In this document: one piece after another, positions 55,947 to 63,364 of the stretch
Position numbering within the stretch: position 1 is the first letter of the stretch
Layout of the letters: each line of letters begins with the position of its first letter
Source of the DNA: Anaerolineales bacterium
GTDB lineage: Bacteria > Chloroflexota > Anaerolineae > 4572-78 > J111
DNA length: 64,000 nt
Direction of reading: 5' to 3'
Assembly (NCBI GenBank): GCA_015075405.1
Contig: JABTUK010000002.1
Location: 1 to 64,000 of the forward strand
Notes under the pieces: generated by a model
The model's database searches: none
What the model saw: the letters and a program-made list of their open reading frames with translations, nothing else
What the model was told of the DNA's origin: nothing
Translations under genes and position numbers: made by a program

Positions 55947-58571
55947 ATGTCACTCTCTACACTGTTAGATATTTGGCGTGATACGCCCAGCATTGCCGCC
56001 AACATTACCGCCTGGTGGACCTTCCCTGCCCGGCCGGGCCAATTTGCCCCCTTTCCCCCCGACCTGCACCCCGCCTTAGCAGCGGCATTAGAGTCACGTA
56101 GCATTGAAGCGCTTTACACGCATCAGGCGGCGGCCTGGCAGCACATTCATGCAGGCCGGCACCCGGTCATTGTTACCGGCACGGCCAGCGGCAAAACCCT
56201 CTGCTACAATCTACCCATTCTTGACCGCCTCCTCCGTCACCCCGACGCCCGCGCCCTCTACCTTTTCCCCACCAAAGCCCTGGCCCAGGACCAGGCCGAG
56301 GCGCTGCGAAATTTAGTCAGTAATCAGAAGTCGGTGAGCAGTAATCAGAAAAAAGAAATAAGAAATAAGAATTTAGAGCAAAGGGCCTCTCAATCTCCAA
56401 TCTCCAATCTCCAATCTCTCGTCGCCACTTACGACGGCGACACCCCCACCTCCGCCCGCCCGGCGATCCGGCAAAACGCCCGTCTGGTCATCACCAATCC
56501 CGATATGCTTCACAGTGGTATTTTGCCCCACCACACCCGCTGGGCCGATTTTTTTCACCGGCTTCAGTTTGTGGTTATTGACGAAATGCACGTCTATCGC
56601 GGCGTGTTTGGCTCGCATATCGCCAACGTTTTGCGCCGCCTGAAACGAGTGGCCCGTTTTTACGGCGCAGCCCCCCAATTCATCCTGACCTCGGCCACCA
56701 TCGCCAATCCTGCCGAACTGGCCGAGCGATTGATCGAGGAACCCATCGCCCTGGTAGATGAAGACGGCGCGGCCAGAGGCGCCAAACACTTTGTCATTTA
56801 CAATCCCCCTATCGTAGATTACGACCTGGGCCTGCGCCGCAGCGCCCTGCAAGAAACCGTCCGCTTAAGCCGCGAACTGCTAACCCACAACATTCAAACC
56901 CTCATTTTCGGTCGCGCGCGGCGCTCGGTGGAAATGATCCTGAAATATCTAAAGGATGAAGGCGGAACGCTTCGCGTGAAGGATGAAAAAGAAATTTCCG
57001 CCTTCATCCTTCATCCTTCATTCTTTGAAGTGAGGGCTTACCGCAGCGGCTACCTGCCGCGTCAGCGCCGAGAGATCGAGCGGGGGCTGCGTGAAGGCCA
57101 GGTGCGGGCCGTAGTGGCGACCACAGCCCTGGAACTGGGCATTGACATCGGCGGGCTGGACGCGGCGGTGCTGGCCGGGTATCCGGGAACCATCGCCGGA
57201 ACGTGGCAGCAGGCCGGGCGGGCCGGACGCCAGCAGGATGACTCACTGGCCCTGCTGATTGCCACGGCCAATCCGCTGGACCAATTTCTGGCCCACCACC
57301 CCGATTACTTTTTCGAGCGTTCGCCCGAACAAGCGCTCATCAATCCCGATAATTGGCTCATTTTGCTCCAACACCTGCGCTGCGCCGCCTTTGAGCTGCC
57401 CTTCCGGCGAGGGGAAGGCTTTGGCCGGGTGGACGCGGCGCTGCTGGCGGAATTTCTGCAATTTTTGCAGGCCGGCGGCGAGTTGCACGCTTCCGCTGAG
57501 ACCTTTTTCTGGATGGCCGACCACTATCCCGCCGAAGGCGTCTCGCTGCGCAGCGCCTCGCCGGAGCGGGTCTTGCTTCAGGTAGAGGTGGCTGACGGCT
57601 TGACCACCATCGGCGAGGTGGATGGAGCCAGCGCCCCCTGGATGGTCCACCCCCAGGCGATTTACCTGCACGAGGGCCAGAGTTATCTGGTTGAAACGCT
57701 GGACCTGGAACAAAACCTGGCCCGGCTGCGTCCCTCCCAGGCTGACTATTATACCGAGCCAAAGCGCGAAACAACCGTGCAACTGGTTACGACATCAAGG
57801 ACCGATGTCGTGCCGGGCGCAGCCAAAGCGTTTGGCGAAATCGTGGTGACAACTCAGGTGGTCGGCTATCGCCAGCGGCGCTGGTTCAGCAACGAGCCGT
57901 TGGGCGAGGGCGAACTCAGCCTGCCGCCCGCCGAATTACAGACCACCGGCTACTGGCTGGCCTTGACCGAAGCGACCGTCGAGCAGTTGCGCGCCCAGGG
58001 CTTGTGGAGCAATGACCCCAACGACTATGGCCCCAATTGGGCCGCACAGCGCCGGGCTGCCCGCGCCCGCGATGGCTATCGCTGCCAGATGTGTGGCCTC
58101 CCGGAGCGCGGGCGGGAACATGATGTGCATCATAAAATTCCCTTTCGCACCTTTGCTTCTTACGAACCGGCCAACCAATTGTCCAATCTCATCACCCTCT
58201 GCCGCTCCTGTCACCGCCGGGCCGAAACTGCGGTGCGGGTTCGCAGCGGGTTGGGTGGGCTGGCTTTCACCCTCAGCCACCTGGCCCCTTTGTTTTTGAT
58301 GTGCGACGCCAATGATGTGGCCGTACACCACGACCCGCAATCGCCGCTGACCTTCGGTCAGCCGGCCGTGGTGATTTATGAAACCACGCCAGGCGGACTG
58401 GGTTTCAGCGAACGCTTGTTTGACCTGCATGCCGACCTCATGGGCCACGCCCACGAACTGGTCGCCGCCTGCGGCTGCGCCGACGGCTGTCCTTCGTGCG
58501 TCGGTCCCGGCGGGGAGGAGGGACGGGGAGGTAAACGGGAGGCATTGGCGATTTTGGAAGCGTTGGTTTAA
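55947..58571 (+). CDS. MrfA/YprA-like DEAD-box helicase with inserted HNH domain
   Basis: This encodes 874 residues from ATG 55947 (a TTG lies two codons earlier). It has a SF2 helicase core: TGTASGKTL (Walker A, about 76-84), FPTKALAQDQ, DEMH (about 211), SATIANPAEL, then VVATTALELGIDIGGLD and QQAGRAGRQ. The C-terminal DUF1998-type region ends in CGCADGCPSC (about 841-850). These features match YprA/MrfA, part of B. subtilis mitomycin-damage repair, which is about 750 residues. Extra here: an HNH nuclease motif at about 700-755 (RDGYRCQMCGLP, DVHHKIPF, NQLSNLITLCRSCHRR) and two repeat-encoded insertions (about 122-158 and 335-359). The partner-type exonuclease MrfB/YprB is encoded two genes downstream. 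Confidence 0.88.
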   Translation: MSLSTLLDIWRDTPSIAANITAWWTFPARPGQFAPFPPDLHPALAAALESRSIEALYTHQAAAWQHIHAGRHPVIVTGTASGKTLCYNLPILDRLLRHPDARALYLFPTKALAQDQAEALRNLVSNQKSVSSNQKKEIRNKNLEQRASQSPISNLQSLVATYDGDTPTSARPAIRQNARLVITNPDMLHSGILPHHTRWADFFHRLQFVVIDEMHVYRGVFGSHIANVLRRLKRVARFYGAAPQFILTSATIANPAELAERLIEEPIALVDEDGAARGAKHFVIYNPPIVDYDLGLRRSALQETVRLSRELLTHNIQTLIFGRARRSVEMILKYLKDEGGTLRVKDEKEISAFILHPSFFEVRAYRSGYLPRQRREIERGLREGQVRAVVATTALELGIDIGGLDAAVLAGYPGTIAGTWQQAGRAGRQQDDSLALLIATANPLDQFLAHHPDYFFERSPEQALINPDNWLILLQHLRCAAFELPFRRGEGFGRVDAALLAEFLQFLQAGGELHASAETFFWMADHYPAEGVSLRSASPERVLLQVEVADGLTTIGEVDGASAPWMVHPQAIYLHEGQSYLVETLDLEQNLARLRPSQADYYTEPKRETTVQLVTTSRTDVVPGAAKAFGEIVVTTQVVGYRQRRWFSNEPLGEGELSLPPAELQTTGYWLALTEATVEQLRAQGLWSNDPNDYGPNWAAQRRAARARDGYRCQMCGLPERGREHDVHHKIPFRTFASYEPANQLSNLITLCRSCHRRAETAVRVRSGLGGLAFTLSHLAPLFLMCDANDVAVHHDPQSPLTFGQPAVVIYETTPGGLGFSERLFDLHADLMGHAHELVAACGCADGCPSCVGPGGEEGRGGKREALAILEALV
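56310..56420. repeat. Arrays inside the helicase coding sequence, insertion 1
   Basis: Three spacer-type families follow each other in frame: CAGTAATCAG/GAGCAGT heptamers (56316-56348), AAGAAATA heptamers (56350-56371) and AATCTCC heptamers (56391-56418). They separate helicase motif Ia from LVATYDGDTP and encode about 36 residues rich in Asn/Ser/Gln/Lys. Confidence 0.85.
56952..57025. repeat. Inverted repeat inside the helicase coding sequence, insertion 2
   Basis: AAGGATGAAGGCGGAA (56952-56967) pairs perfectly with TTCCGCCTTCATCCTT (56996-57011), followed by more CATCCTT units. It is translated in frame between the two RecA-like lobes. The left 16-mer is identical to one inside the E2 gene at 11510-11525. 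Confidence 0.88.
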
Positions 58572-58676
58572 ATTCAGTAAATGACGAATTGAGGAGCCAG
58601 CACGCCCACGTGCGGCTCCGCTCGGCACGTAGGCGTGCCCGCTTCGCGTCCTCTAAAATTGTAATTTACTGAAATT
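58571..58676. repeat. GCCCACGTGC palindromic element, copy 2
   Basis: Outer arms AATTCAGTAAAT and ATTTACTGAAATT enclose GAGGAGCCAGCACGCCCACGTGC and GGCACGTAGGCGTGCC, then GTCCTC. The core matches the element at 10905-10986. Confidence 0.75.
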
Positions 58677-58747
58677 GGCAAGCATAGCCCACTTCGTCTA
58701 CAATCAAGGGTGAGTACCAAATTTGCACCCAAAGGAAATCCATTAGC

Positions 58748-59779
58748 ATGAACTTTGAACAAGCATTGGCTCACTTCATCCCCCAAATTGAGGCGGAGAT
58801 GCGCCGGCTGATGGCGCCGCCCGCCGGAGACCTCAACCCGTTTTATGGGATGATGCACTACCATCTCGGCTGGCTGGACGAGACGTTCAAGCCCACCCAA
58901 GTTGCCCAGGGCAAACTGCTGCGGCCCATTTTTACCCTGCTGTGTTGCCGGGCGGCGGGCGGCCAGCCCGAAAAAGCATTAACCGCAGCGGCAGCGGTCG
59001 AGCTGATCCACAACTTCTCCCTGGTTCACGACGATATCGAGGACAACAGCCGCACCCGCCGCGGCCGGGCGACCGTTTGGGCCTTATGGGGCGAGCCGCA
59101 GGCGATCAACGCCGGGGACGGCCTGTTTGTGCTGGCCAGGCACGCGCTGCTACAACTGCGGGAGCAGGAGGTCGCGCTGCCAACCATTTTTGAGGCGATA
59201 GACCGCCTCGACCAGACCTGCCTGGCCTTGTGCCAGGGCCAGTATTTTGATATGAGCTTCGAGCAGACCTTACAGGTGGATCTGGCCGATTATCTAAAAA
59301 TGATCGAAGGCAAAACGGCGGCGCTGCTGGCCTGCTCCGGCTACCTGGGCGGGCTGATCGCTACGGGCGACCGGGGCCGGGCCGAACTTTTCTGGCAGTT
59401 GGGGCTGGCCCTGGGCCTTGCTTTTCAAATTCACGATGATTTGCTGGGCATTTGGGGCCAGGAAGCCGTCACCGGTAAACCCGCCGCCGACGACCTGCGC
59501 CGCCGTAAAAAATCGCTGCCGGTCGTTTATGCCTTACAGTCTGACCAGCCCCAGGCGGCCCGTTTTAAAGAAATTTACAGCGCCACAAATCTAACTGAGA
59601 ACGATGTAGCCGAGGCCGTGAGCCTTTTGGAAACAATTGGGGCCAAAGCTTATACCGAAAGCCAGGCCAAAGCCTACGTCGAAAAAGCCAAAGCCGCCCT
59701 GCAAGCCATCGAAGCGCCGCCAGAGCAGAAATTAAGCCTGGAGGAGATGGCTCATTTTTTGATCGAGCGGGTGCATTAA
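58748..59779 (+). CDS. Polyprenyl (geranylgeranyl-type) diphosphate synthase
   Basis: This is a 343-residue trans-prenyltransferase: GKLLRPIFTLLCC, first Asp-rich motif LVHDDIEDNSRTRRGRATVW, QAINAGDGL, YFDMSFE, MIEGKTAALLACSGYLGGLI and second Asp-rich motif FQIHDDLLGIWG followed by KPAADDLRRRKKSLPVVYAL. It condenses isopentenyl diphosphate units for carotenoids, quinones or lipids. The residue pattern before the first Asp motif does not let me fix chain length. It lies between the helicase and exonuclease genes, separated from each by repeats. Confidence 0.9.
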   Translation: MNFEQALAHFIPQIEAEMRRLMAPPAGDLNPFYGMMHYHLGWLDETFKPTQVAQGKLLRPIFTLLCCRAAGGQPEKALTAAAAVELIHNFSLVHDDIEDNSRTRRGRATVWALWGEPQAINAGDGLFVLARHALLQLREQEVALPTIFEAIDRLDQTCLALCQGQYFDMSFEQTLQVDLADYLKMIEGKTAALLACSGYLGGLIATGDRGRAELFWQLGLALGLAFQIHDDLLGIWGQEAVTGKPAADDLRRRKKSLPVVYALQSDQPQAARFKEIYSATNLTENDVAEAVSLLETIGAKAYTESQAKAYVEKAKAALQAIEAPPEQKLSLEEMAHFLIERVH

Positions 59780-59780
59780 A

Positions 59781-59850
59781 CGGACGGGAGACGGGGGACC
59801 GAAGACCGGGCTTTATAGAATACCCGGTCTCCGGTCTCCCGTCTCCGGTC
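59781..59850. repeat. GGAGACGGGGGACC inverted repeat, second copy
   Basis: GGACGGGAGACGGGGGACCGAAGACCGGG faces CCCGGTCTCCGGTCTCCCGTCTCCGGTC. It is the same family as 22391-22488, with one base between the preceding stop and the array. Confidence 0.85.
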
Positions 59851-59862
59851 AGAGGGATTCGG

Positions 59863-61092
59863 ATGCTGACTCTATCCGACAAACTCAAATCGCTGGGGGT
59901 CAAGCTGGGGGCACGCAACCTACCACCGCCCCAGCCGCGCGATGAGATTTATGCCATCGAGCAGGTTATGTCCGGCCGGTTGCACGCTACCGCCCATGGC
60001 GACGCTTTTATCGTTGAAACCGTCTACACCCCGGAGTACCGGCACGGCCAGGTGGAACTGAGAACGACGGCCTCGCTGCATACCATGGCCGAATGGGCCG
60101 GCGAGCAGCGGTTGGCCGGCTGCGAGTCGCCGGGGTTGGTTTTTCTGGATACGGAGACCAGCGGGCTGGCCGGCGGCGCAGGCACTTACGCCTTTCTGAT
60201 TGGCGCGGGCCGGTTTGAGGGCGACCACTTTCGCCTGCTCCAATTTTTTATGCGCGACCCGGCGGAAGAGCCGGCCCAACTGGCCGCGCTGACCGAATTT
60301 TTGCAGCCCTGCGAGGCCCTGGTCACTTTCAACGGCAAATCGTTTGATGTGCCGCTGCTCAACAGCCGCTACACCGTCCACGGGCGAACTACCCCACTGA
60401 CCGCGCCGGCCCAGCTCGATTTGCTCCACCTGGCCCGGCGTTTATGGCGCGACCGCCTGCCCAGCCGCGCCCTGGGCCAGTTGGAGATGCACATCCTGGG
60501 GGCCAATCGCAGCCACGAAGATGTCCCCGGCTGGCTCATCCCACAACTCTACTTTGACTATCTGCGCAGCGGCGACGCCCGCCCGCTTAAAGGCGTCTTT
60601 TATCACAATGCTATGGATGTGGTCGCCATGGCCGCGCTGCTGACCCACATGGCCCACTTGCTGGACGACCCTCTGAGCGCCGCCCTTGAACACGGGCTGG
60701 ATGTGGTCGCCCTGGCGAAATTGTTTGAGGATTTGGGCCGGCTGGAAGCGGCGGTACAATTATATGAACGGGGACTGGCTTACAGCAATCTGCCGGAAGA
60801 GAGCTATTGGGACACCCAGCGGCGCTTGGCGCTGGCCCAGCGCCGGCAGGGGGACATGGCCGGGGCGCTGAACACGTGGCGGCTGGCGGCAGAGGGGCGG
60901 CAAATTTATGCCCACGTCGAGCTGGCCAAATATTACGAGCATCAGGCCCGCGACTACGGCGAAGCGGCCCGCTGGACCCAAGCCGCGCTGGACCTACTCA
61001 ACACACCCACCTTTCCGCGCTACGAGCGCCGTCTCTGGCTGGCCGATTTGCAGCACCGGCTGCACCGGCTACAGCGGAAGTTGGACAGGTAG
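59863..61092 (+). CDS. MrfB/YprB-like 3'-5' exonuclease with TPR-like tail
   Basis: This encodes 409 residues. The RNase-H-like (RNase_H_2/YprB) nuclease domain (about 80-265) has VFLDTETSGLAGGAGTYAF (Asp and Glu of motif I), LVTFNGKSFDVPLL (motif II) and VFYHNAMDVVAMAALLTHM (motif III His/Asp). C-terminal helical repeats (about 285-405) have LEAAVQLYERGL and ARWTQAALDLL. In B. subtilis YprB/MrfB works with helicase YprA/MrfA after mitomycin damage; the helicase homologue is 1.3 kb upstream here, with a prenyl synthase gene between. Confidence 0.85.
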   Translation: MLTLSDKLKSLGVKLGARNLPPPQPRDEIYAIEQVMSGRLHATAHGDAFIVETVYTPEYRHGQVELRTTASLHTMAEWAGEQRLAGCESPGLVFLDTETSGLAGGAGTYAFLIGAGRFEGDHFRLLQFFMRDPAEEPAQLAALTEFLQPCEALVTFNGKSFDVPLLNSRYTVHGRTTPLTAPAQLDLLHLARRLWRDRLPSRALGQLEMHILGANRSHEDVPGWLIPQLYFDYLRSGDARPLKGVFYHNAMDVVAMAALLTHMAHLLDDPLSAALEHGLDVVALAKLFEDLGRLEAAVQLYERGLAYSNLPEESYWDTQRRLALAQRRQGDMAGALNTWRLAAEGRQIYAHVELAKYYEHQARDYGEAARWTQAALDLLNTPTFPRYERRLWLADLQHRLHRLQRKLDR

Positions 61093-61181
61093 CGGTAATC
61101 AGTGAACAGTAATCAGTCAGACTGTTCACTGATCACTGACCTCTGACTACTGACTACTGACTACTGGCTACTGACTACTAT
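61088..61181. repeat. CAGTAAT / TACTGAC heptamer inverted repeat
   Basis: GGTAATCAGTGAACAGTAATCAG faces CTGTTCACTGATCACTGACCTCTGACTACTGACTACTG. The first bases provide the TAG stop of the exonuclease gene. Confidence 0.85.
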
Positions 61182-61199
61182 TTTAAGGGGGATAACGTT

Positions 61200-62225
61200 A
61201 TGGGCTTTCGTTTTCATAAAAGTATCGGTTTGGGTAAATTTCTGCGGCTGAATATCAGCAAAAGCGGCATTGGCTTTAGCGCCGGGCTGCCGGGCTTACG
61301 TATCAGCACCGGGCCGCAGGGGGCTTATTTTACGGCGGGGCTGCCGGGCACAGGGTTGAGCTACCGCAAAAAACTCAATACGGCCAGGGGAGATCGCTCG
61401 ACCACTTCTGCGAAAACCAAAACCGCCGAGACAAAAACAGACGTACCCAGCCCCGGTTTTTTTGCGCCCCGGCACGAAAAAGAGCTGGCTAAGGGCCTTG
61501 AGGCGTATGAAGCCGGTCAAGCCGACGAAGCCCTGGAACATTTCCTGGCCGCCGCTGACGACGAACCTGGCGCAGCGATTCTGGCCGCTACCATCCTGGC
61601 CGAGCGGGAAGATGGCAGCGAATTTAAAGCCATCGAGCTGCTGGAAAAGGTGGTCCAGAGCGACGGCGAATTTCCGACGCCGCTGATGGAGAAATACCTG
61701 GCCGGGACCGAGATAGAAATCAATATCACCCCGCGCGTGACCGTAGCCGTGCCGGTGGACGGGTTGGCCGCCACCCTGCTGCTGGTCGAGCTGTACCAAT
61801 CCACCCGGCGTGTGCGCGAGGCCATTGCTTTGCTGGAGGAGCTGGTGGAGTTGGCCGAGCAGCCGGTGCTGGTTTTGTCGCTGTGTGAATTGTACGCCAG
61901 CCGGGAGATTTGGGACGGCATTATCGAGCGCGCCCAGGGCATTGAGCCGGTGGATGATGTGACAGTGGAAATTGCCATCTACTATGGCCGGGCCATGCAG
62001 GAGAAGGAGCTGCACGACGCAGCCATTAGCGTCTTCAGCAAAACACTGAGCAAGAAAAAAGGCCGCCACCCGGACCTGCTCAATGAAGCAGCCTACTGGC
62101 GGGCCATTTCCTATCAGACTCAGGGCAAACACAGCCAGGCCCGCAAAGAGTTTGAAAAACTGTACGCCGAAGCGCCCAATTTTCGGGATGTGGCGCAGCG
62201 GTTGACCGATTTTTCGGTGAGATGA
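61200..62225 (+). CDS. DUF4236-domain protein with TPR-like repeats
   Basis: This encodes 341 residues. The N-terminal DUF4236 motif (about 1-58) has GFRFHKSIGLGKFLRLNISKSGIGFSAGLPGLRISTGPQGAYFTAGLPGTGLSYRKK. A Thr/Lys-rich linker is followed by helical repeats (about 95-335) such as GLEAYEAGQADEALEHFLAAADDEPGAAIL and QTQGKHSQARKEFEKLYAEAPNFRDV. DUF4236 has no established function; the tail suggests a protein-protein adaptor. There is no signal peptide. Confidence 0.8.
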   Translation: MGFRFHKSIGLGKFLRLNISKSGIGFSAGLPGLRISTGPQGAYFTAGLPGTGLSYRKKLNTARGDRSTTSAKTKTAETKTDVPSPGFFAPRHEKELAKGLEAYEAGQADEALEHFLAAADDEPGAAILAATILAEREDGSEFKAIELLEKVVQSDGEFPTPLMEKYLAGTEIEINITPRVTVAVPVDGLAATLLLVELYQSTRRVREAIALLEELVELAEQPVLVLSLCELYASREIWDGIIERAQGIEPVDDVTVEIAIYYGRAMQEKELHDAAISVFSKTLSKKKGRHPDLLNEAAYWRAISYQTQGKHSQARKEFEKLYAEAPNFRDVAQRLTDFSVR

Positions 62226-62274
62226 GGTTGGGATTTGCTCGATTTTAAGCTAGAATATTAACAGGAGGGCGATC

Positions 62275-62511
62275 ATGACCAAAACAACTGAAGCTATCTA
62301 TGAGCAAGGAGTCCTGCGATTATTAGAGCCAATGTCGCTGGTTGATGGAACGCGAGTTGAAGTTATTATCATTAGCAGTACCCCTACTCCTGAAAGTAAC
62401 AATCCAGCGGATATTTTAGCGGCTATTGCAGCTATGCCCCTGGGAGAAGGGGTGGATTTCTCTGGTAGAGATCACGATCAGGTTTTATATGGGCAACAGG
62501 GAGCACGATGA
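62275..62511 (+). CDS. AF2212-like (DUF104) antitoxin
   Basis: This encodes 78 residues beginning TKTTEAIYEQGVLRLLEPMSLVDGTRVEVIII, the hallmark of the small DUF104/AF2212 antitoxin family, with a C-terminal tail (residues 42-78) that probably wraps the toxin. AGGAGGG lies 5 bases before ATG. It overlaps the PIN-domain toxin gene by 4 bases, the usual antitoxin-first order. Confidence 0.85.
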   Translation: MTKTTEAIYEQGVLRLLEPMSLVDGTRVEVIIISSTPTPESNNPADILAAIAAMPLGEGVDFSGRDHDQVLYGQQGAR

Positions 62512-62903
62512 TTTTTGTTGATACCGGGGCTTGGTTTACCAGCGTTATTCCATCCGATCGCGATCATACTGCCGCAACACACTGGCTAAATCAAAATAGA
62601 GCGCCACTGCTTACCACAGATTATGTAATTGATGAGACTTTGACGCTATTAAAAGCGCGTGGACAGTACGGGCGAGCAATGGTTTTGGGAGAACAATTCT
62701 TTCGAGGAGCATTAGGCAAAATTTACTACCTGACTGAACCGGACATTCTATTGGCCTGGCAAGTTTTTAAGCAATTTTCTGATAAAGAGTGGAGCTTCAC
62801 CGATTGCACCAGCAAAGTTGTAATGGAAAAACTTCAGATCACTCAAGCCTTTGCCTTTGATCACCATTTTCGCCAGTTTGGGTCTGTTGAGGTTGTACCT
62901 TAG
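62508..62903 (+). CDS. vapC: VapC-like PIN-domain toxin
   Basis: This is a 131-residue PIN ribonuclease: MIFVDTGAWF (first Asp 5), TTDYVIDETLTLL (Asp/Glu), WSFTDCTSKVVM (third Asp) and AFAFDHHFRQFG (fourth Asp). VapC toxins cleave RNA, often initiator tRNA, when the antitoxin is lost. The acidic residues for the metal site all look present, so it should be active. It overlaps the antitoxin by ATGA and is followed by a strong terminator. Base composition is AT-richer than the neighbours, consistent with a mobile toxin-antitoxin pair. Confidence 0.88.
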   Translation: MIFVDTGAWFTSVIPSDRDHTAATHWLNQNRAPLLTTDYVIDETLTLLKARGQYGRAMVLGEQFFRGALGKIYYLTEPDILLAWQVFKQFSDKEWSFTDCTSKVVMEKLQITQAFAFDHHFRQFGSVEVVP

Positions 62904-62929
62904 AAACTGCGTATATCACCTCACTTTCT

Positions 62930-62966
62930 AACGCTCCTGACATAGGGCTGTCAGGAGCGTTGTTGT
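62930..62966 (+). terminator. Terminator after the toxin-antitoxin pair
   Basis: A perfect 13-bp stem (AACGCTCCTGACA, 62930-62942; TGTCAGGAGCGTT, 62949-62961) with a 6-base loop is followed by GTTGT. The T-run is short, so termination strength is uncertain. Confidence 0.7.
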
Positions 62967-63000
62967 ATCATGAGGTTATAGGAATGAAAGGAGCAACCTA

Positions 63001-63363
63001 ATGGCTGAACATCGCTTTAAGCCGGGAGAAAAATGTCGGGTTAGCCTGGCATATGAGACGGCTTATCCGGACCCCCTCATCATTAAAACAGGAGAAAAGT
63101 TGATTGTAGGCCAAAATGATACTCAGTGGCCTGGCTGGGTCTGGTGTACCAACCAGAGCGGCAAAAGCGGCTGGATGCCGGCGAGCTATCTTGACCGTAC
63201 AGGCAGCCAGGGTGTGGCTCGCCGCGACTACGACGCGACCGAGCTTTCGGCCAGCGCCGGCGAGGAATTGGTAGTGGGCTATGAGGAAAGTGGCTGGATT
63301 TGGTGTACCAATCGCTTGGGCCAGAGTGGGTGGATACCGCTCGATAACGTTGTCGAGGCGTAG
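63001..63363 (+). CDS. Two-SH3-domain protein
   Basis: This encodes 120 residues forming two SH3-like barrels. Repeat 1 (about 5-60) has KCRVSLAYETAYPDPLIIKTGEKLIVGQND and WVWCTNQSGKSGWMPASYLD; repeat 2 (about 65-118) has ARRDYDATELSASAGEELVVGYEESGWIWCTNRLGQSGWIPLDNV. The eukaryotic-like ALYDY and GWxP patterns are visible. There is no signal peptide, so it is probably cytoplasmic; the binding partner is unknown. GGAGC precedes the ATG. The HhH protein starts 2 bases after its stop. Confidence 0.8.
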   Translation: MAEHRFKPGEKCRVSLAYETAYPDPLIIKTGEKLIVGQNDTQWPGWVWCTNQSGKSGWMPASYLDRTGSQGVARRDYDATELSASAGEELVVGYEESGWIWCTNRLGQSGWIPLDNVVEA

Positions 63364-63364
63364 C

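Noticed and set aside
62508..62903. Extending the defence hypothesis to the toxin-antitoxin pair
   Set aside because: It lies 20 kb from the ATPase-nuclease cassette with ordinary genes between, and VapBC pairs are common everywhere.
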